NCBI GenBank assembly: GCA_963830775.1
Contig: CAWHNT010000047.1
Span: 186,001 to 250,000 of the forward strand
Reading direction: 5' to 3'
DNA from: CAWHNT01 sp963830775
GTDB lineage: Bacteria; Pseudomonadota; Alphaproteobacteria; Geminicoccales; Geminicoccaceae
DNA length: 64,000 bases
Shown piece by piece: positions 21,009 through 32,014 of the stretch; position 1 is the first letter of the stretch, and the number at the start of each line of letters is the position of its first letter. Under the pieces are notes generated by a model. That model was not told the DNA's origin. It saw only the letters and a program-made list of their open reading frames with translations, and ran no database searches. The translations under genes were made by a program, and so were the position numbers.

Positions 21009-21683
21009 GGCTGGAGCTCTGCGGCAGGCGCTGGAGCTCGATCCGGCGGGCCTGCTGCACTGGCCGGAGCGCGGGCTCGTCGCGGTCGCCGACCTGCACC
21101 TGGAGAAGGGCAGCGCCTTCGCCCGCCGCGGGGCTGATGCTGCCGCCCTACGACACTCATGCGACGCTGCTGCCGGCTGGAGGCGGTGCTGGAGCGGCTG
21201 CGGCCGCGCACGGTGGTGAGCCTCGGCGACAGCTTCCATGACCGGCGCGGGGCGGAGCTGCTGGAGCCGGAGCTGGCCCGGCAGGTGCGGCGGCTGACGG
21301 GGAGCGTCGAGTGGGTGTGGGTCAGGGGCAACCATGACCCGGACCCGCCGGCGGGCCTGGGCGGCAGGGCCGTGGCCGAGCTGAGCGTGGCCGGTCTCTT
21401 GTTCCGGCATGCGCCGTGCGGCGAGGCGGGCGAGGTGGCGGGGCACCTGCATCCGAAGGCGCGGCTGGTCGGCACCAGGCTGCGGCTGTCGCGGCCGTGC
21501 TATGTCAGCGACGGGCTGCGGCTCGTGCTGCCGGCGTTCGGCAGCTACACGGGCGGGCTCGACGTGATGCACCCGGCCATCGCCGGGCTGTTTCCCGGCG
21601 GGTTCGCCGCCATGCTGCTGGGGGCCGAGCGCGTGTTCCGGGTGCCGCACGACCGGCTCGAAGCCTGGCAGGGCGTTGGTTGA
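21005..21683 (+). CDS. pdeM: Ligase-associated metallophosphoesterase PdeM-like, frameshifted
   Basis: PdeM is a small calcineurin-fold nuclease/phosphoesterase that is encoded next to the ligase-associated helicase. All metal-binding motifs are visible: VADLHLEKGSAF (DxH), VVSLGDSFHD (GDxxxD), RGNHDPD (GNHD) and AGHLHPKARL (GHLH). The GTG start at 21005 overlaps the helicase stop. Three frame changes near 21035, 21135 and 21175 must be corrected to join LEL..ALELDPAGLLHWPERG, MLPPYDTHATLL and LEAVLERLRPRTVVSLGD. The usual cluster partners (ligase and LigD-like exonuclease) are not in this window. Confidence 0.82.
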
Positions 21684-21733
21684 AGGCGGACCTGCGGCGC
21701 GCGCATATCTCGGGCGAGCCCAGAGGAGTGCTG

Positions 21734-22190
21734 ATGGAGCAGGCAGCGAGCGTCCAGGCGGCCGCCGACCGGCTGCGCGAGGATTTCGGGTTCCTCGACG
21801 ACTGGCGCGACAAGGTCGAGCACATCATCGACCTCGGCAAGCGGCTGCCGGGCCTGCCGGACGAGCTCAAGACCGAGGGCAACAAGGTGCGCGGCTGCCA
21901 GAGCCAGGTGTGGCTGGTGGCCGAGATGGAGCCCGAGGTCGGGCCGGCTTCGCCTGCGGGCGGACAGCGACGCCATCCTGGTGCGCGGGCTGATCGCCCT
22001 CCTGCTGGCCCTCTATGACGGTCGCCGGCCGGCCGAGATCCTGGAGAACCCACCCGACGTGCTGGAGGAGATCGGGCTCCAGCGCTTCCTCACCCCCGGC
22101 CGCGCCAACGGGCTCTACGCCATGGTCGGCCGCATCCGCGCCATGGCCGAGGCCTACGCGGCACGTCGCCCGGCGGCGACAGTAGGCTGA
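21734..22190 (+). CDS. SufE-family cysteine desulfurase partner, one frameshift
   Basis: SufE accepts persulfide sulfur from SufS for Fe-S cluster assembly. From ATG 21734 the frame encodes DFGFLDDWRDKVEHIIDLGK and the active-site loop NKVRGCQSQVWL, where the Cys is the sulfur acceptor. At 21954-21955 one extra C shifts the frame; correcting it gives RLRLRADSDAILVRGLIALLL and the family's C-terminal ILENPPDVLEEIGLQRFLTP. The protein would be about 151 residues, normal. It follows the PdeM gene by 50 bases, on the same strand. No sufS or sufBCD gene lies nearby. Confidence 0.85.
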
Positions 22191-22289
22191 GCGGCTGGGC
22201 AGCCGGCGTGATCGCAGCGGCGTTGTGGCTTGCCTTGCCGGGACCGTGTGGAATAGCGCCTCGATGCCGACAGTAAGTGGAAATCCCGC

Positions 22290-23109
22290 ATGCTCGGTTC
22301 GCGCGTGAGCGCAGGCCGGCCCGGCCCGCTGCGCGACCTTGGACGCCGCCTCCTGCAATCCGCCTGGGCGTTCTACTTTGCGCATCGGCCGCTCATCGTG
22401 GCCGGCATGGCGCTCTACTTGGCGGGCATCCATGTCGTGGCCCTGGGTCTTTTCTGGCAGTCGCAATGGCCGGGCCTGATCGTGTGGAAGCTGGGCATGG
22501 GCTCGCGCTGGGTCGAGCTCGACCGCTTCTTCAAGGCTCGGCGGAACCAGACCGAGCGGCGGGCCAACGCGGTCGAGCCCGGTGCCGTGCTCTTCATCGG
22601 CGACAGCCAGCTTGCCGCGCTCGACACCAGCGCGCTGACCGACCGTGCGGTCCAGCTGGCGATCCCGGGCGACACGGCCCGGCGGGTGGCCACGCGGCTG
22701 CGCGACTACAGGAGGATGGACCAGGCCAAGCTGATCTTCCTCCATGTCGGCACGAACGACCTCTTCTTCCGCACGCCGGCGGAGATGGAAAAGCCCTTCG
22801 CCCGCATCTTCCGCACCCTGCCGCACGAACGTGCCGGTGATGCTCAACGCCATCCTGCCGGTCGATGAGCGTCTCTTCGACGCCTACACCAACGCCGACA
22901 TCGCGGCCGCCAACGCGGTGATGGCGCGCATGTGCGCGGCGCACCCGAACTGCACCTGGGTCGATACGAGCGACAAGCTGAAGGACGCGACCGGGAATCT
23001 CGATCCGCGCTATCACGAGCGTCACGAGGGCCTGCATCTGAGCATCGAGGGCAACCGGGTCTGGCGAGCGAGCCTGGAGCCGATCCTGGCGCCGTGGCGG
23101 TCGTTCTGA
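22290..23109 (+). CDS. Membrane-anchored SGNH/GDSL hydrolase-like protein, one frameshift
   Basis: The product (about 272 residues) has a basic N-terminus, one membrane helix (IVAGMALYLAGIHVVALGLF) and an SGNH-hydrolase domain. The domain shows the nucleophile block VLFIGDSQLAALD, the LHVGTNDLFF block and a C-terminal GLHLSIEGN with the family Asp/His region. The frame changes near 22825, between FRTLP and NVPVMLNAILPVDE. Such proteins act on esters or acetyl groups in the envelope, for example in polysaccharide modification; the substrate here is unknown. No polysaccharide genes lie nearby. Confidence 0.72.
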
Positions 23110-23210
23110 GGGCGCGCCGCTGGCCGTCGCAGCCTGCCGCGCGGTTCATCCGGTTGCTTGCCACCTCAGCGTCGTCGAGGTTACTGGTTGCTCCTGGCAG
23201 GAGTGCGGCG

Positions 23211-23696
23211 ATGCTGCTGAGCGAGATCATGAGCCGGCCGGTGCTCGAGATGGCCTACAGGAAGAATAAGGCCGAGGCTGTCATCACCGGCCTGGAGAAG
23301 CCGATCAACACGCACCTGCTCAAACTCCTGGCAGTGCCGGCCGGACAGGTGCGGGCCGACAATCTCGTGCATTGGAAGGGCGAGCTGGTGAACTGGCTCG
23401 ATGAAGTTGCCGAGATCAGGCTGAAGCCGGACAACCGGCCGGGTCATCCCGGGTTCTACTTCGGCATTCTCTTCGACGAGCCCTTCGGCGGGAGCGAGGT
23501 TGCGGGCGTGGCGAGCCGGTTGAAGAGGCTGGCGCGGGGGCCGGACGCCGTTCCGATCCGTGGTGACCTCGACCCCACGGAAGTGGCGGCGCGGCTGCGG
23601 GCGTTTCACGCCGCTTTCGACGCCGGGTGCGCTGCCGGGCGGCAGACGATCGAGACCACCGAGGCCATGGTGGACCAGCTCGCGGCAGGTGACTGA
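23211..23696 (+). CDS. Hypothetical 161-aa protein
   Basis: No family was recognised. The protein starts MLLSEIMSRPVLEMAYRKNK, is soluble and mixed helical, and contains HWKGELVNWLDEVAEIRLK and GHPGFYFGILFDEPFGGSE. The ATG at 23211 follows a GGCAGGAG ribosome-binding site and was chosen over the upstream open frame that lies in the SGNH gene. It faces the inositol-phosphatase gene, with 25 bases between their stops. Codon use matches neighbouring genes. Confidence 0.6.
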   Translation: MLLSEIMSRPVLEMAYRKNKAEAVITGLEKPINTHLLKLLAVPAGQVRADNLVHWKGELVNWLDEVAEIRLKPDNRPGHPGFYFGILFDEPFGGSEVAGVASRLKRLARGPDAVPIRGDLDPTEVAARLRAFHAAFDAGCAAGRQTIETTEAMVDQLAAGD

Positions 23697-23721
23697 CCGG
23701 AGTCTGGGGCGGAAGCTTCGG

Positions 23722-24517
23722 TCAGGCTCCGCCGAACCCGAGCCCGGCGACCTCGCTCACCACCTCCGCCAGCCCGGCATTGCTGGCGATGGCACCGCCT
23801 TTGCCGAGAAATCCGTGCTGGGCCACGAAGTCGGTGGCCTGGCCGCCGGCTTCCTCGACGGTGAGGAGGCCGGGGAGGACGTCCCAGCTCGAGCAGTTGA
23901 GGGTGATCGAGGGCGTCGATGCGGCCGTCGGCGACGTAGCAGAGCTGGATGGCGGTGGAGCCCATGCGGCGGTGCTCGAAGCCGTGCTCGGCGAGTTGGC
24001 GGACGAGGGCCGCATAGGGCTCGGCGGGCTGCTTGAAGTTGAAGGTGAGGCCGACGACGGCCTGGTCGGGGCTGGCGGTGGAGGTGACCGCGATGCGCTG
24101 GCCGTTGCGGAAGGCGCCGTGGCCGCGGCGTGCTGTCCAGAGCTCGTCGTGGACGGGGTCGTAGGTGACGCCCAGCAGGGTGCGGCCCTGCTCGACCCAG
24201 GCGATGACCACGGCCCAGGAGGGGATGCCGCGGAGGAAGTTGAGGGTGCCGTCGATCGGGTCGATCACCCAGAGGCGGTCGGCCTCGGTGCCGCCCTCCT
24301 CCTCGCCGATGAACTCGTCGCCGGGGAAGGCGGCAGTCAGCTCGCGGCGGATCAGGGTCTCGACGTCGCGGTCGGCGATGCTGACGAGATCCTGCTTGCC
24401 CTTGTGCTCGATGGCGAGCCGGTCGCGGTTGCGGAAGTAGTCGAGGGCGAGGGCGCCCGCTTCCTTAGCTACGCGTTCCGCAACCTCGAGTCGCCTTGCC
24501 AGATCGGTCTCGCTCAT
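23722..24517 (-). CDS. Inositol-monophosphatase-family phosphatase, one frameshift
   Basis: This Mg-dependent phosphatase family includes SuhB, CysQ and HisN. Motifs in order: VSIADRDVETLIRREL, EFIGEEEGG (metal-binding Glu-Glu), WVIDPIDGTLNFLRGIP (the DPIDGT signature) and, after a frame change near 23911 (one extra C), ITLNCSSWDVLPGLLTVEEAGG with the conserved Trp-Asp. The corrected product is about 264 residues, normal. Its ATG overlaps the recD2 stop (ATGA), so it is the second gene of that unit. The specific substrate cannot be decided; SuhB-like is most likely. Confidence 0.85.
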
Positions 24518-26833
24518 GGGTGCAACTCCAGATCACGCAGCCGGCTGCGCAGGAGGGTGGTGCGATGCGCGTCGCCGGCATCGCGCACGGCGCGCTCGAG
24601 GGCTTCGGGCTCGGTCAGCAGGACGGCCAGCCGCCTTGCCCTCGTGACGGCGGTATAGAGCAGATTGCGCCGCAGCATCCGGCCGTGCTGCCGCAGGAGA
24701 GGTAGGACGATCGCCGGGTATTCGGAGCCCTGGGCCTTGTGGACGGTGACGGCGTAGGCGGGGGCCAGGCGGTCGAGCTCGTCGCCCGTGTAGCGCAGCG
24801 TGCGGCCGTCGATCAGGACCTCGACCGAGCCTGCCGTGGCGTCGACGCCGACGACGCGGCCGATGTCGCCGTTGTAGACGTCGCGCTCGTAGTCGTTCTC
24901 GAGCTGCATCACCTTGTCGCCGAGCGCGAAGCGGGTTTCGCCTCGGATCAGAGAGGCTTGCGGCGTGGGGTTGAGGTGGCGCTGCAGGGCCTCGTTGAGC
25001 GAGCGGGTGCCGAGCAGGCCGCGATGGACCGGGGTGAGGACCTGGACCTCGCTCACCGGGTCGAGGCCGAACCGCTCGGGGATGCGGGTGGTCACCAGCT
25101 CCAGGAGCTTCGCCTGGGCGTCCTCCTGGCTGTCGACGCGGATGCCGTAGAGGTCGCCCAGGCCCGCCTCGCCGTGGTGGAAGTCGGGCAGCTCGCCGCG
25201 GTTGATGCGGTGGGCGCTGCGGACGATCGCACTCTCGGCCGCCTGGCGGAAGACCTCGGTCAGGCGCAGGGCGGGCACGGTGCCGGCGGCGATCAGGTCG
25301 GCCAGCACCTGGCCCGGGCCGATCGAGGGCAGCTGGTCGGCGTCGCCCACGAGGAGGAGGGCGGCGGTTCGGGGGAGGGCGTCGAGCAGGGCCGCCATCA
25401 GGGCTGGTGTCGACCATCGAGACCTCGTCGACCACGATGAGGTCGCACTCGAGCTGGCGGCCGGAATGGCGGCGGAAATGGCGCTCGGGGTCGGCTTCGA
25501 GAAGGCGGTGCAGGGTGCGCGCCTCGCGGCCGGTGCTCTCGGCGAGGCGGCGGGCGGCGCGGCCGGTGGGGGCGGCCAGGAGGACGCCGGGTGCCGCGGA
25601 GCTGAGGGCTTCGAGGATGCCGCGGACGAGCGTGGTCTTGCCGGTGCCGGGGCCGCCGGTGACGATCAGGAGCTTCGTGGTGAGCGCGGTGCGGATCGCG
25701 TCGGCCTGGAGCGGTGCCAGCGCCACGCCGAGGGCCGTCTCGGCAAGGGCCAGGGCGGGCCCGATCGCGATCTCGCCCCAGGGCGGGGCGCCTTGCGCGA
25801 GCGTGGCGAGCCGGCGGGCGATCGTGGCCTCGGCGGTGTCGAGCTCGGGCAGCATGAGGAGGGTGTCGCCGGCCTCCGCGTGGGCAACGAGCCGGTGCTC
25901 GGCCAGCTCCTGGGCGATCGCGGGCTCGATCGCATCGGTCTCGATGCCGAGCAGGCGGCCGACGCGCTCGACCGCGGCGTCGCGGTAGAGGGCGGTGTGG
26001 CCCTCGCCCGCGGCCTCGCGCAGGGCCTCGCCGACGGCGGCACCGAGGCGGAGCGGGGAGGTGGCGGGGAGGCCGACCTTGAGGGCGATCTCGTCGGCGG
26101 TGCGAAAGCCGATGCCGCGGACCTCGCGGGCGAGGCCGTAGGGGTCGGTCAGCACCTTCTCGCGCGTCTTCACGCCATAGGCCTTGAGGATGCGCGCGGC
26201 CCGGGCCGGACCGATCCCGTGGCTGTTGAGGAAGAGGAGGAGGTCGCGGTTCTGGCGCTGCTCCTTCCAGATCTCGGCGATGCGGACGGCGAGCTTCATG
26301 CCCACGCCCGGGACCTCGCGCAGGCGGTCGGGCTCCTTCTCGATCACCTCGCCCAGCTGCTGGCCGAACCGGGCCACGAGGCGGCGGGCGGTGACCTCGC
26401 CCAGGCCCTTGATCCGGCCGGAGCCGAGATAGGTGATCAGGCCCTCCTCGCTGGCGGGCGGCTCGAGCTGGATCGCGCGAGCGCGGAACTGGCGGCCCCA
26501 GACGCGGTCCTGGTACCACTCGCCCTCGGCACGGAGCAGCTCGCCGGGCTCGGCCGAGGGCAGGATGCCGACGATGACGATCAGGCCCTGGTCGGCGGTG
26601 GTGAGGCGGAGCACGGTGTAGCCGGTGTCGACGCGGTGGTGCAGCACGCGCTCGACGACGCCGACGACCGAGGTAGCGGATGTGGCGGAGCGGCCGGGCT
26701 CGGTCAGCTGGGGCGCTCCGGATGCGGTCAGGCGGCAGTCAGCCGGGCGAAGCCAGCCTCGAGGTCGCGGATCAGGTCGGCCGGGTCCTCGAGGCCGACA
26801 TGGATGCGCAGGAGCGGGCCCTCGGTGCGCCAC
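24514..26833 (-). CDS. recD2: RecD2-type ATP-dependent 5'-3' DNA helicase, one frameshift
   Basis: This superfamily 1B helicase of about 730-770 residues is the RecD2 form that works without RecBC. The N-terminal OB-like part has VVGVVERVLHHRVDTGYTVL, followed by helix-hairpin-helix repeats (GSGRIKGLGEVTARRLV, REVPGVGMKL) and the helicase core: GGPGTGKTTLVRG, LLAAPTGRAARRLAES, LIVVDEVSMVD, VGDADQLPSIGPGQVLADL, FALGDKVMQLEND and AVTVHKAQGSEYPAIVL, ending YTAVTRARRLAVLL. One extra C at about 25402 shifts the frame between motif II and III. The first in-frame ATG (26833) lies inside metC; the true start is probably a non-ATG codon near 26650-26730. Confidence 0.87.
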
Positions 26834-27884
26834 GGCACGGCGGTGCGGATCGCCTCGGGGTGGGTGGGGATGAGCAGGCTCTCATAGCCGCCCCAGCTGT
26901 AGCCCATGCCGAACAGCTCCATATGGTCCAGCATGGCGGCGAGCTGCGTCTTCGAGCAGGGGCGGAGGACGAAGCCGAACAGGCCCGAGGCGCCGAGGAA
27001 GTCGCGCTTCCACAGCTCGTGGCCAGGGGCGCCGGGCAGGGCCGGGTAGAGGACCTTGGCGACCTCGGGACGGTGGCTCAGCCAGTGGGCGAGCTCGAGC
27101 GCGCTGCGCTGGTGGCGCTCGAGACGGGCCGCCAGGGTGCGCAGGCCGCGCAGGGCAAGGTAGCAGTCGTCGGGGGCGGCGACGCTCGCGACCTCGTAGA
27201 GCGGGGTCCGCAGGCGGTGGTGCAGCTCCTCGGTGGTGGTGATGACGCCCATCATCAGGTCGGAGTGGCCGCCGACATACTTGGTGGCGGCCTGGATCGA
27301 GATGTCGGCCCCGTGCGCGAAGGGCTTGAAGTAGAGGGGCGAGGCCCAGGTGTTGTCGGTGATGACCACGGCCCCGGCCGCGTGCGCGGCTTCAGCGATC
27401 GCCGGCAGGTCCTGGACCTCGAAGGTGACCGAGCCCGGGCTCTCGCAGAACACGACCCGGGTCTCGGGCCGGATCAGCTCGCGATGCCATGGCCGATCAG
27501 GGGGTCGTAGTAGGTGGTCTCGATGCCGAAGCGGCTCAGCGTGTGGTCGGCGAAGCGTCGGGTCGGGGCGTAGACGGAATCGACGATGAGCAGGTGGTCG
27601 CCGGCCTTGAGCAGGGCCAGGAGGGTGGCGGTGATGGCGGCCTTGCCGGAGCCGACCACGAAGGAGTTGAAGCCGCCTTCCAGCCGGGCCAGCGCATCCT
27701 GGAGGGCATGGCTGGTGGGCGTGCCGTAGCGGCCGTAATAGATGCTGCGATGTGGCCGTGCCGCTTCCAGGGCCGCGACGGTCGGGAAGAGCACGGTCGA
27801 GGCGTGGTAGACGGGCGGGTTGACGATCCCGTGCTGCTCTTCGGGCGCGCGCCCGAGCGTGGTGACGAGGGTGGCGTCGTGCAT
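26728..27884 (-). CDS. metC: Cystathionine beta-lyase-type PLP enzyme, one frameshift
   Basis: This Cys/Met-metabolism PLP enzyme (about 385 residues) most resembles cystathionine beta-lyase of methionine synthesis. From ATG 27884: GIVNPPVYHASTVLFPT, then RYGTPTSHALQDALARLEGG and GSGKAAITATLLALLK (PLP phosphate loop). Near 27480 a base is missing from a GG pair (ATCGCGAGCTG for ATCGCGGAGCTG); correction gives GIAELIRPETRVVF. The cofactor lysine is in ISIQAATKYVGGHSDLMMG and the C-terminus has GASGLFGFVL and SWGGYESLL. The 3' end runs into the recD2 reading frame, so both are probably one transcript. Confidence 0.87.
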
Positions 27885-28097
27885 CGTGGGAGAACCCGTG
27901 CGCGGCTCTGGGTCTGAGGACGGATCGGCGATAGCACGGGGGTCCCCTCGCCGGAAGCCGGGCCGGACTTGGGGTCACGAGCGCGGGAGGGCTGCGTCCG
28001 TGCCCGCCCGCTCATGCGGCCGTGACTTCGGGTGTGTCGGAGGAAGGACCATCTAGCGCGCAGGCGGCATTGACCGCTGTTCGGAAGGACAAGGGTG

Positions 28098-28635
28098 ATG
28101 AACTCAACAGCATTGTCGCGTCGGCGGCTGCTGCTGTTCGGCGGAGCGGCAGGGCTCCTGGCGGGGACGGCACTCGCCGGTTGGTCGCGGCGATCGGCGG
28201 CGGTGACTGCCACCGGTGCGGTCTACGAGGTGACTCACAGCCAGGAGGAATGGCGCAAGCTGCTCTCGCCCGCGGCCTACCGCGTGCTCCGCGAGCAGGG
28301 CACCGAGGCGCCGGGCTCCAGCCCGCTGGATGGGGAGGAGCGGACCGGGCTCTACCACTGCGCCGGCTGCGACCTGCCGGTCTATTCCTCGAAGACGAAG
28401 TTCCACAGCGGCACCGGCTGGCCCAGCTTCTGGGAGCCGCTGCCGAACGCCGTGGGCACGTCGGAGGACAGCAGCTTCTTCATGACCCGCACCGAGGTCC
28501 ATTGCCGCCGCTGCGGCGGGCATCTGGGTCACGTGTTCGACGACGGACCGCCGCCCACCGGGCATGCGCTACTGCATGAACGGCGTGGCCTTGAACTTCG
28601 TGCCGGGACCGGACATGCCGGGAGTGGCGTCATGA
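28098..28635 (+). CDS. msrB: Tat-exported peptide methionine (R)-S-oxide reductase, one frameshift
   Basis: MsrB repairs R-methionine sulfoxide; this copy is exported. The N-terminus LSRRRLLLFGGAAGLLAG is a twin-arginine signal. The catalytic domain has zinc ligands in YHCAGCDLPVY and HCRRCGGHLGHVFDDGP, plus FHSGTGWPSFWEPL. At 28560-28562 one G too many shifts the frame; with it removed the end reads GMRYCMNGVALNFVP, the family's catalytic-cysteine block, and stops at 28635. Without correction the frame runs on into msrA and loses the catalytic Cys. The msrA ATG overlaps this stop, so the pair forms a periplasmic methionine-repair operon. Confidence 0.87.
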
Positions 28636-29249
28636 GGCGGGCACTTCTCGGGCTGGCAGCCCTGGTGGCCATCGGCATGACGCAGCCCGTGGCGGCGGAG
28701 GAGCAGGTCGCCACCTTCGCCGGCGGCTGCTTCTGGTGCACGGAGGCCGACTTCGAGAAGGTGCCGGGCGTGCTCTCGGCCGTGTCGGGCTATATCGGCG
28801 GCACCAAGGCCGACCCCACCTACGAGGAGGTGAGCTGGGGCGGGACCGGGCACGCGGAAGCGGTCGAGATCCGCTACGACCCGGCCAAGGTGACCTACGC
28901 GCAGCTGCTCGACGTGTTCTGGCACCATGTCGACTTCGAGGACCCGGGCGGCCAGTTCTGCGACCGCGGCGACCAGTACCGGACCGAGATCTTCTATCAC
29001 GGCGACGAGCAGCGCCGGCTGGCCGAGGACTCGAAGACCGCCTTGGACCAGTCGCACCGGTTCAAGCCGGTGGTGACGAAGATCGTCGAGGCCGGGCCCT
29101 TCTACCAGGCCGAGGGCTATCATCAGGATTACTACAAGAAGAACCCGGTCCGGTATAAGTTCTACCGCTGGAACTGCGGCCGCGACCAGCGGCTGGCCGA
29201 GCTCTGGGGGACACCCATGCCCCAGGCGGAGGTCGCGGCGAAGCCGTAG
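28632..29249 (+). CDS. msrA: Exported peptide methionine (S)-S-oxide reductase
   Basis: MsrA reduces S-methionine sulfoxide. The 205-aa product has a signal peptide (MRRALLGLAALVAIGM, cleaved near PVAAEE) and the family core FAGGCFWCTEADFEKVPGV with the catalytic cysteine in GCFWC, followed by SGYIGGTKADPTYEEVSWGG and GHAEAVEIRYDP, then YHQDYYKKNP. Length is normal for an exported MsrA. The start at 28632 (ATGA overlap with corrected msrB) was chosen because it puts the signal peptide at the N-terminus. Confidence 0.92.
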   Translation: MRRALLGLAALVAIGMTQPVAAEEQVATFAGGCFWCTEADFEKVPGVLSAVSGYIGGTKADPTYEEVSWGGTGHAEAVEIRYDPAKVTYAQLLDVFWHHVDFEDPGGQFCDRGDQYRTEIFYHGDEQRRLAEDSKTALDQSHRFKPVVTKIVEAGPFYQAEGYHQDYYKKNPVRYKFYRWNCGRDQRLAELWGTPMPQAEVAAKP

Positions 29250-29424
29250 CAGGTCACGAGCAGGGCTGTCGCGTCCATCAGCGCCATGCCGGCGGCCACT
29301 CCGCCGGCATGGTTGCCTGGACCGCGTGGTCGAGCCGCCTGGGACATGCATCTCTTTGGAGCTGCCTTAAACGGAGCTGAGAAGGCGAGCGTTGCCGCAA
29401 GCTTCGGCATCCACACCACACAGG

Positions 29425-29455
29425 CTGTCACCCCGGCTCAAGCCCGGGGTGACAG
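29425..29455. repeat. Perfect intergenic palindrome, 12-bp arms
   Basis: CTGTCACCCCGG (29425-29436) is exactly complementary to CCGGGGTGACAG (29444-29455) with a 7-base loop. Palindromes built on CTGTCACCCCGG...CCGGGGTGACAG are a known dispersed intergenic repeat in alphaproteobacterial genomes. It may be a transcript-stabilising or terminating hairpin downstream of msrA, or a mobile REP-like unit. Only one copy was seen in this window. Confidence 0.7.
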
Positions 29456-29639
29456 GAGAGGTGGTTGCAAGGTCCGTGCTCATGCCAAGCCGAGGTGAAG
29501 GCGGCGAGGGTGCGGCATTGAGGTAGCCGGCTCCGGTGGCGCCTGTCTGAGCATGCATCTTGCAAGTGCTGGGAGACGTGGCGTGCGCCGGCAGTTGGCA
29601 GCTGGATCGTGGCGTGTCATCAATCCACCCCAGAGCCGC

Positions 29640-29668
29640 GCCGAGGGTACGGAGTCGGAGCCCTCGGC
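29640..29668. promoter_or_regulatory. Inverted repeat in the aapJ leader
   Basis: GCCGAGGG (29640-29647) and CCCTCGGC (29661-29668) are perfect inverted repeats with a 13-base spacer, 40 bases before the aapJ start and upstream of its ribosome-binding site. It could be an operator or a leader hairpin; the sequence does not decide. Confidence 0.4.
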
Positions 29669-29708
29669 TACCCGGATCGAGGGGCGGTAGAACAGAAGGA
29701 GGTACAAC

Positions 29709-30737
<1,029 letters not shown>

Positions 30738-30749
30738 GCATTCGAGCCT

Positions 30750-30783
30750 CGGGCGGGGCCGGGCCTGGTCCGGTACCCGCCCG
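30750..30783 (+). terminator. Hairpin between aapJ and aapQ
   Basis: CGGGCGGG (30750-30757) pairs perfectly with CCCGCCCG (30776-30783), 18-base loop, 13 bases after the aapJ stop. No T-run follows. Hairpins at this place commonly protect the binding-protein mRNA and lower permease expression; that role is inferred. Confidence 0.55.
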
Positions 30784-30825
30784 TTCGCGGCACCGAGCGA
30801 AGAGCTAGCAGCGGAAGGAACGCCG

Positions 30826-32012
30826 ATGGCCACGGACAGCCGGCGGCTGACCACGCCGCCCAAGCCCGCCTTCTACAACGACCCGCGGGTGAGGTCGGTC
30901 GTCTACCAGGTGGCCGTGGTTCTGATCGTGGTGCTGGCAGGCGCCTATCTTGTCAGCAACACGCTTGAGAACCTGGCACGGCTGGGCGTGGCCTCGGGCT
31001 TCGGCTTCCTGCATCGCCCGGCCGGCATCCCGATCGGCCAGAGTGCGATCGAGTATGGCGAGACGGCGACCTTCGCCCGCGCCCTCCTGGTCGGGTTCAT
31101 CAACACCCTGATCGTGGCCTTCATCGGCATCATCGTCGCCACCCTGATCGGCTTCGTCATGGGCGTGGCCCGGCTCTCGCGCAACTGGCTGGTGGCGAAG
31201 ATCGCCACCTTCTATGTCGAGACCATCCGCAACGTCCCGCTGCTGCTCCAGCTCCTCCTCGTCTACGCCATCATCCTCCATACCCTGCCGCAGCCGCGCG
31301 AGAGCGCCTCGCTGCTGGGCCTTGTGATCCTCAACACCGGCGGGCTCTATCTGCCGAAGCCGGTCGCGCTACCCGGCTTCGGGATCGTGCTCGGGCTCAC
31401 GATCCTGATCCTGATCGCGATCCCGATCCTCCTGCGCACGGCCACCAAGCGGCGCGTGCTCACCGGCAAGAGCTTTCCCGCCGGCAAGATCTCGCTGGGT
31501 CTCCTGGTCCTGATCCCGATCGTCTACCTGATCACCGGCCGGCCACTCGACTTCGACCTGCCGCAGATGGGGCGCTTTCGGGCCGCAGGGCGGGATGGTG
31601 GTGCAGCCCGAGTTCGTGGCGCTGACGCTGGGCCTCTCGCTCTATACCGGCGCCTTCATCGCCGAGATCGTCCGCTCGGGCATCCTCTCGGTCAGCAAGG
31701 GTCAGTGGGAGGCGGCGGGCTCCCTGGGGCTCAGCCGCGGCCAGCTCCTGCGCCTGATCGTGATCCCGCAGGCACTTGCGGGTGATCATCCCGCCGCAGA
31801 CCAACCAGTACCTGAACCTGACCAAGAACAGCTCGCTCGCGGTGGCGATCGGCTATCCCGACTTCTTCAACATCGCCGGCACCATCAACAACCAGACCGG
31901 GCAGGCGGTCGAGGTGGTGGCGATCACCATGGGCGTCTACCTCGTCCTCAGCCTGCTCACCTCGTTCTTCATGAACTGGTACAACAACCGCATGGCGCTG
32001 GTGGAGCGTTGA
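30826..32012 (+). CDS. aapQ: General L-amino acid ABC transporter permease AapQ, two frameshifts
   Basis: AapQ is one of two permeases of the amino-acid importer (about 394 residues when corrected). The N-terminus has PPKPAFYNDPRVRSVVYQ and FGFLHRPAGIPIGQ, typical of AapQ. One extra T at 31576-31578 and another at 31776-31777 break the frame; removing each gives GRFGPQGGMVVQPEF and IPQALRVIIPPQTNQYL. The permease coupling loop EAAGSLGLSRGQLLRLIV is intact. The downstream end (PDFFNIAGTINNQTGQ) is canonical. The gene ends two bases before aapM starts. Both defects look like sequencing errors in an otherwise complete operon. Confidence 0.9.
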
Positions 32013-32014
32013 GC

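Larger units (their letters stand above)
29250..29708 (+). other. Intergenic region upstream of aapJ
   Basis: These 459 bases contain no convincing gene. They hold a perfect palindrome (29425-29455), an 8-bp inverted repeat close to aapJ (29640-29668) and a strong ribosome-binding site AAGGAGGT at 29696-29703, six bases from the aapJ ATG. The aapJQMP promoter must lie here, but no clear -35/-10 pair could be fixed. Confidence 0.6.

Noticed and set aside
28098..29249. A single MsrB-MsrA fusion protein
   Set aside because: The alternative frame recovers the catalytic-cysteine block of MsrB and an ATGA overlap with msrA; the fusion frame loses the cysteine.
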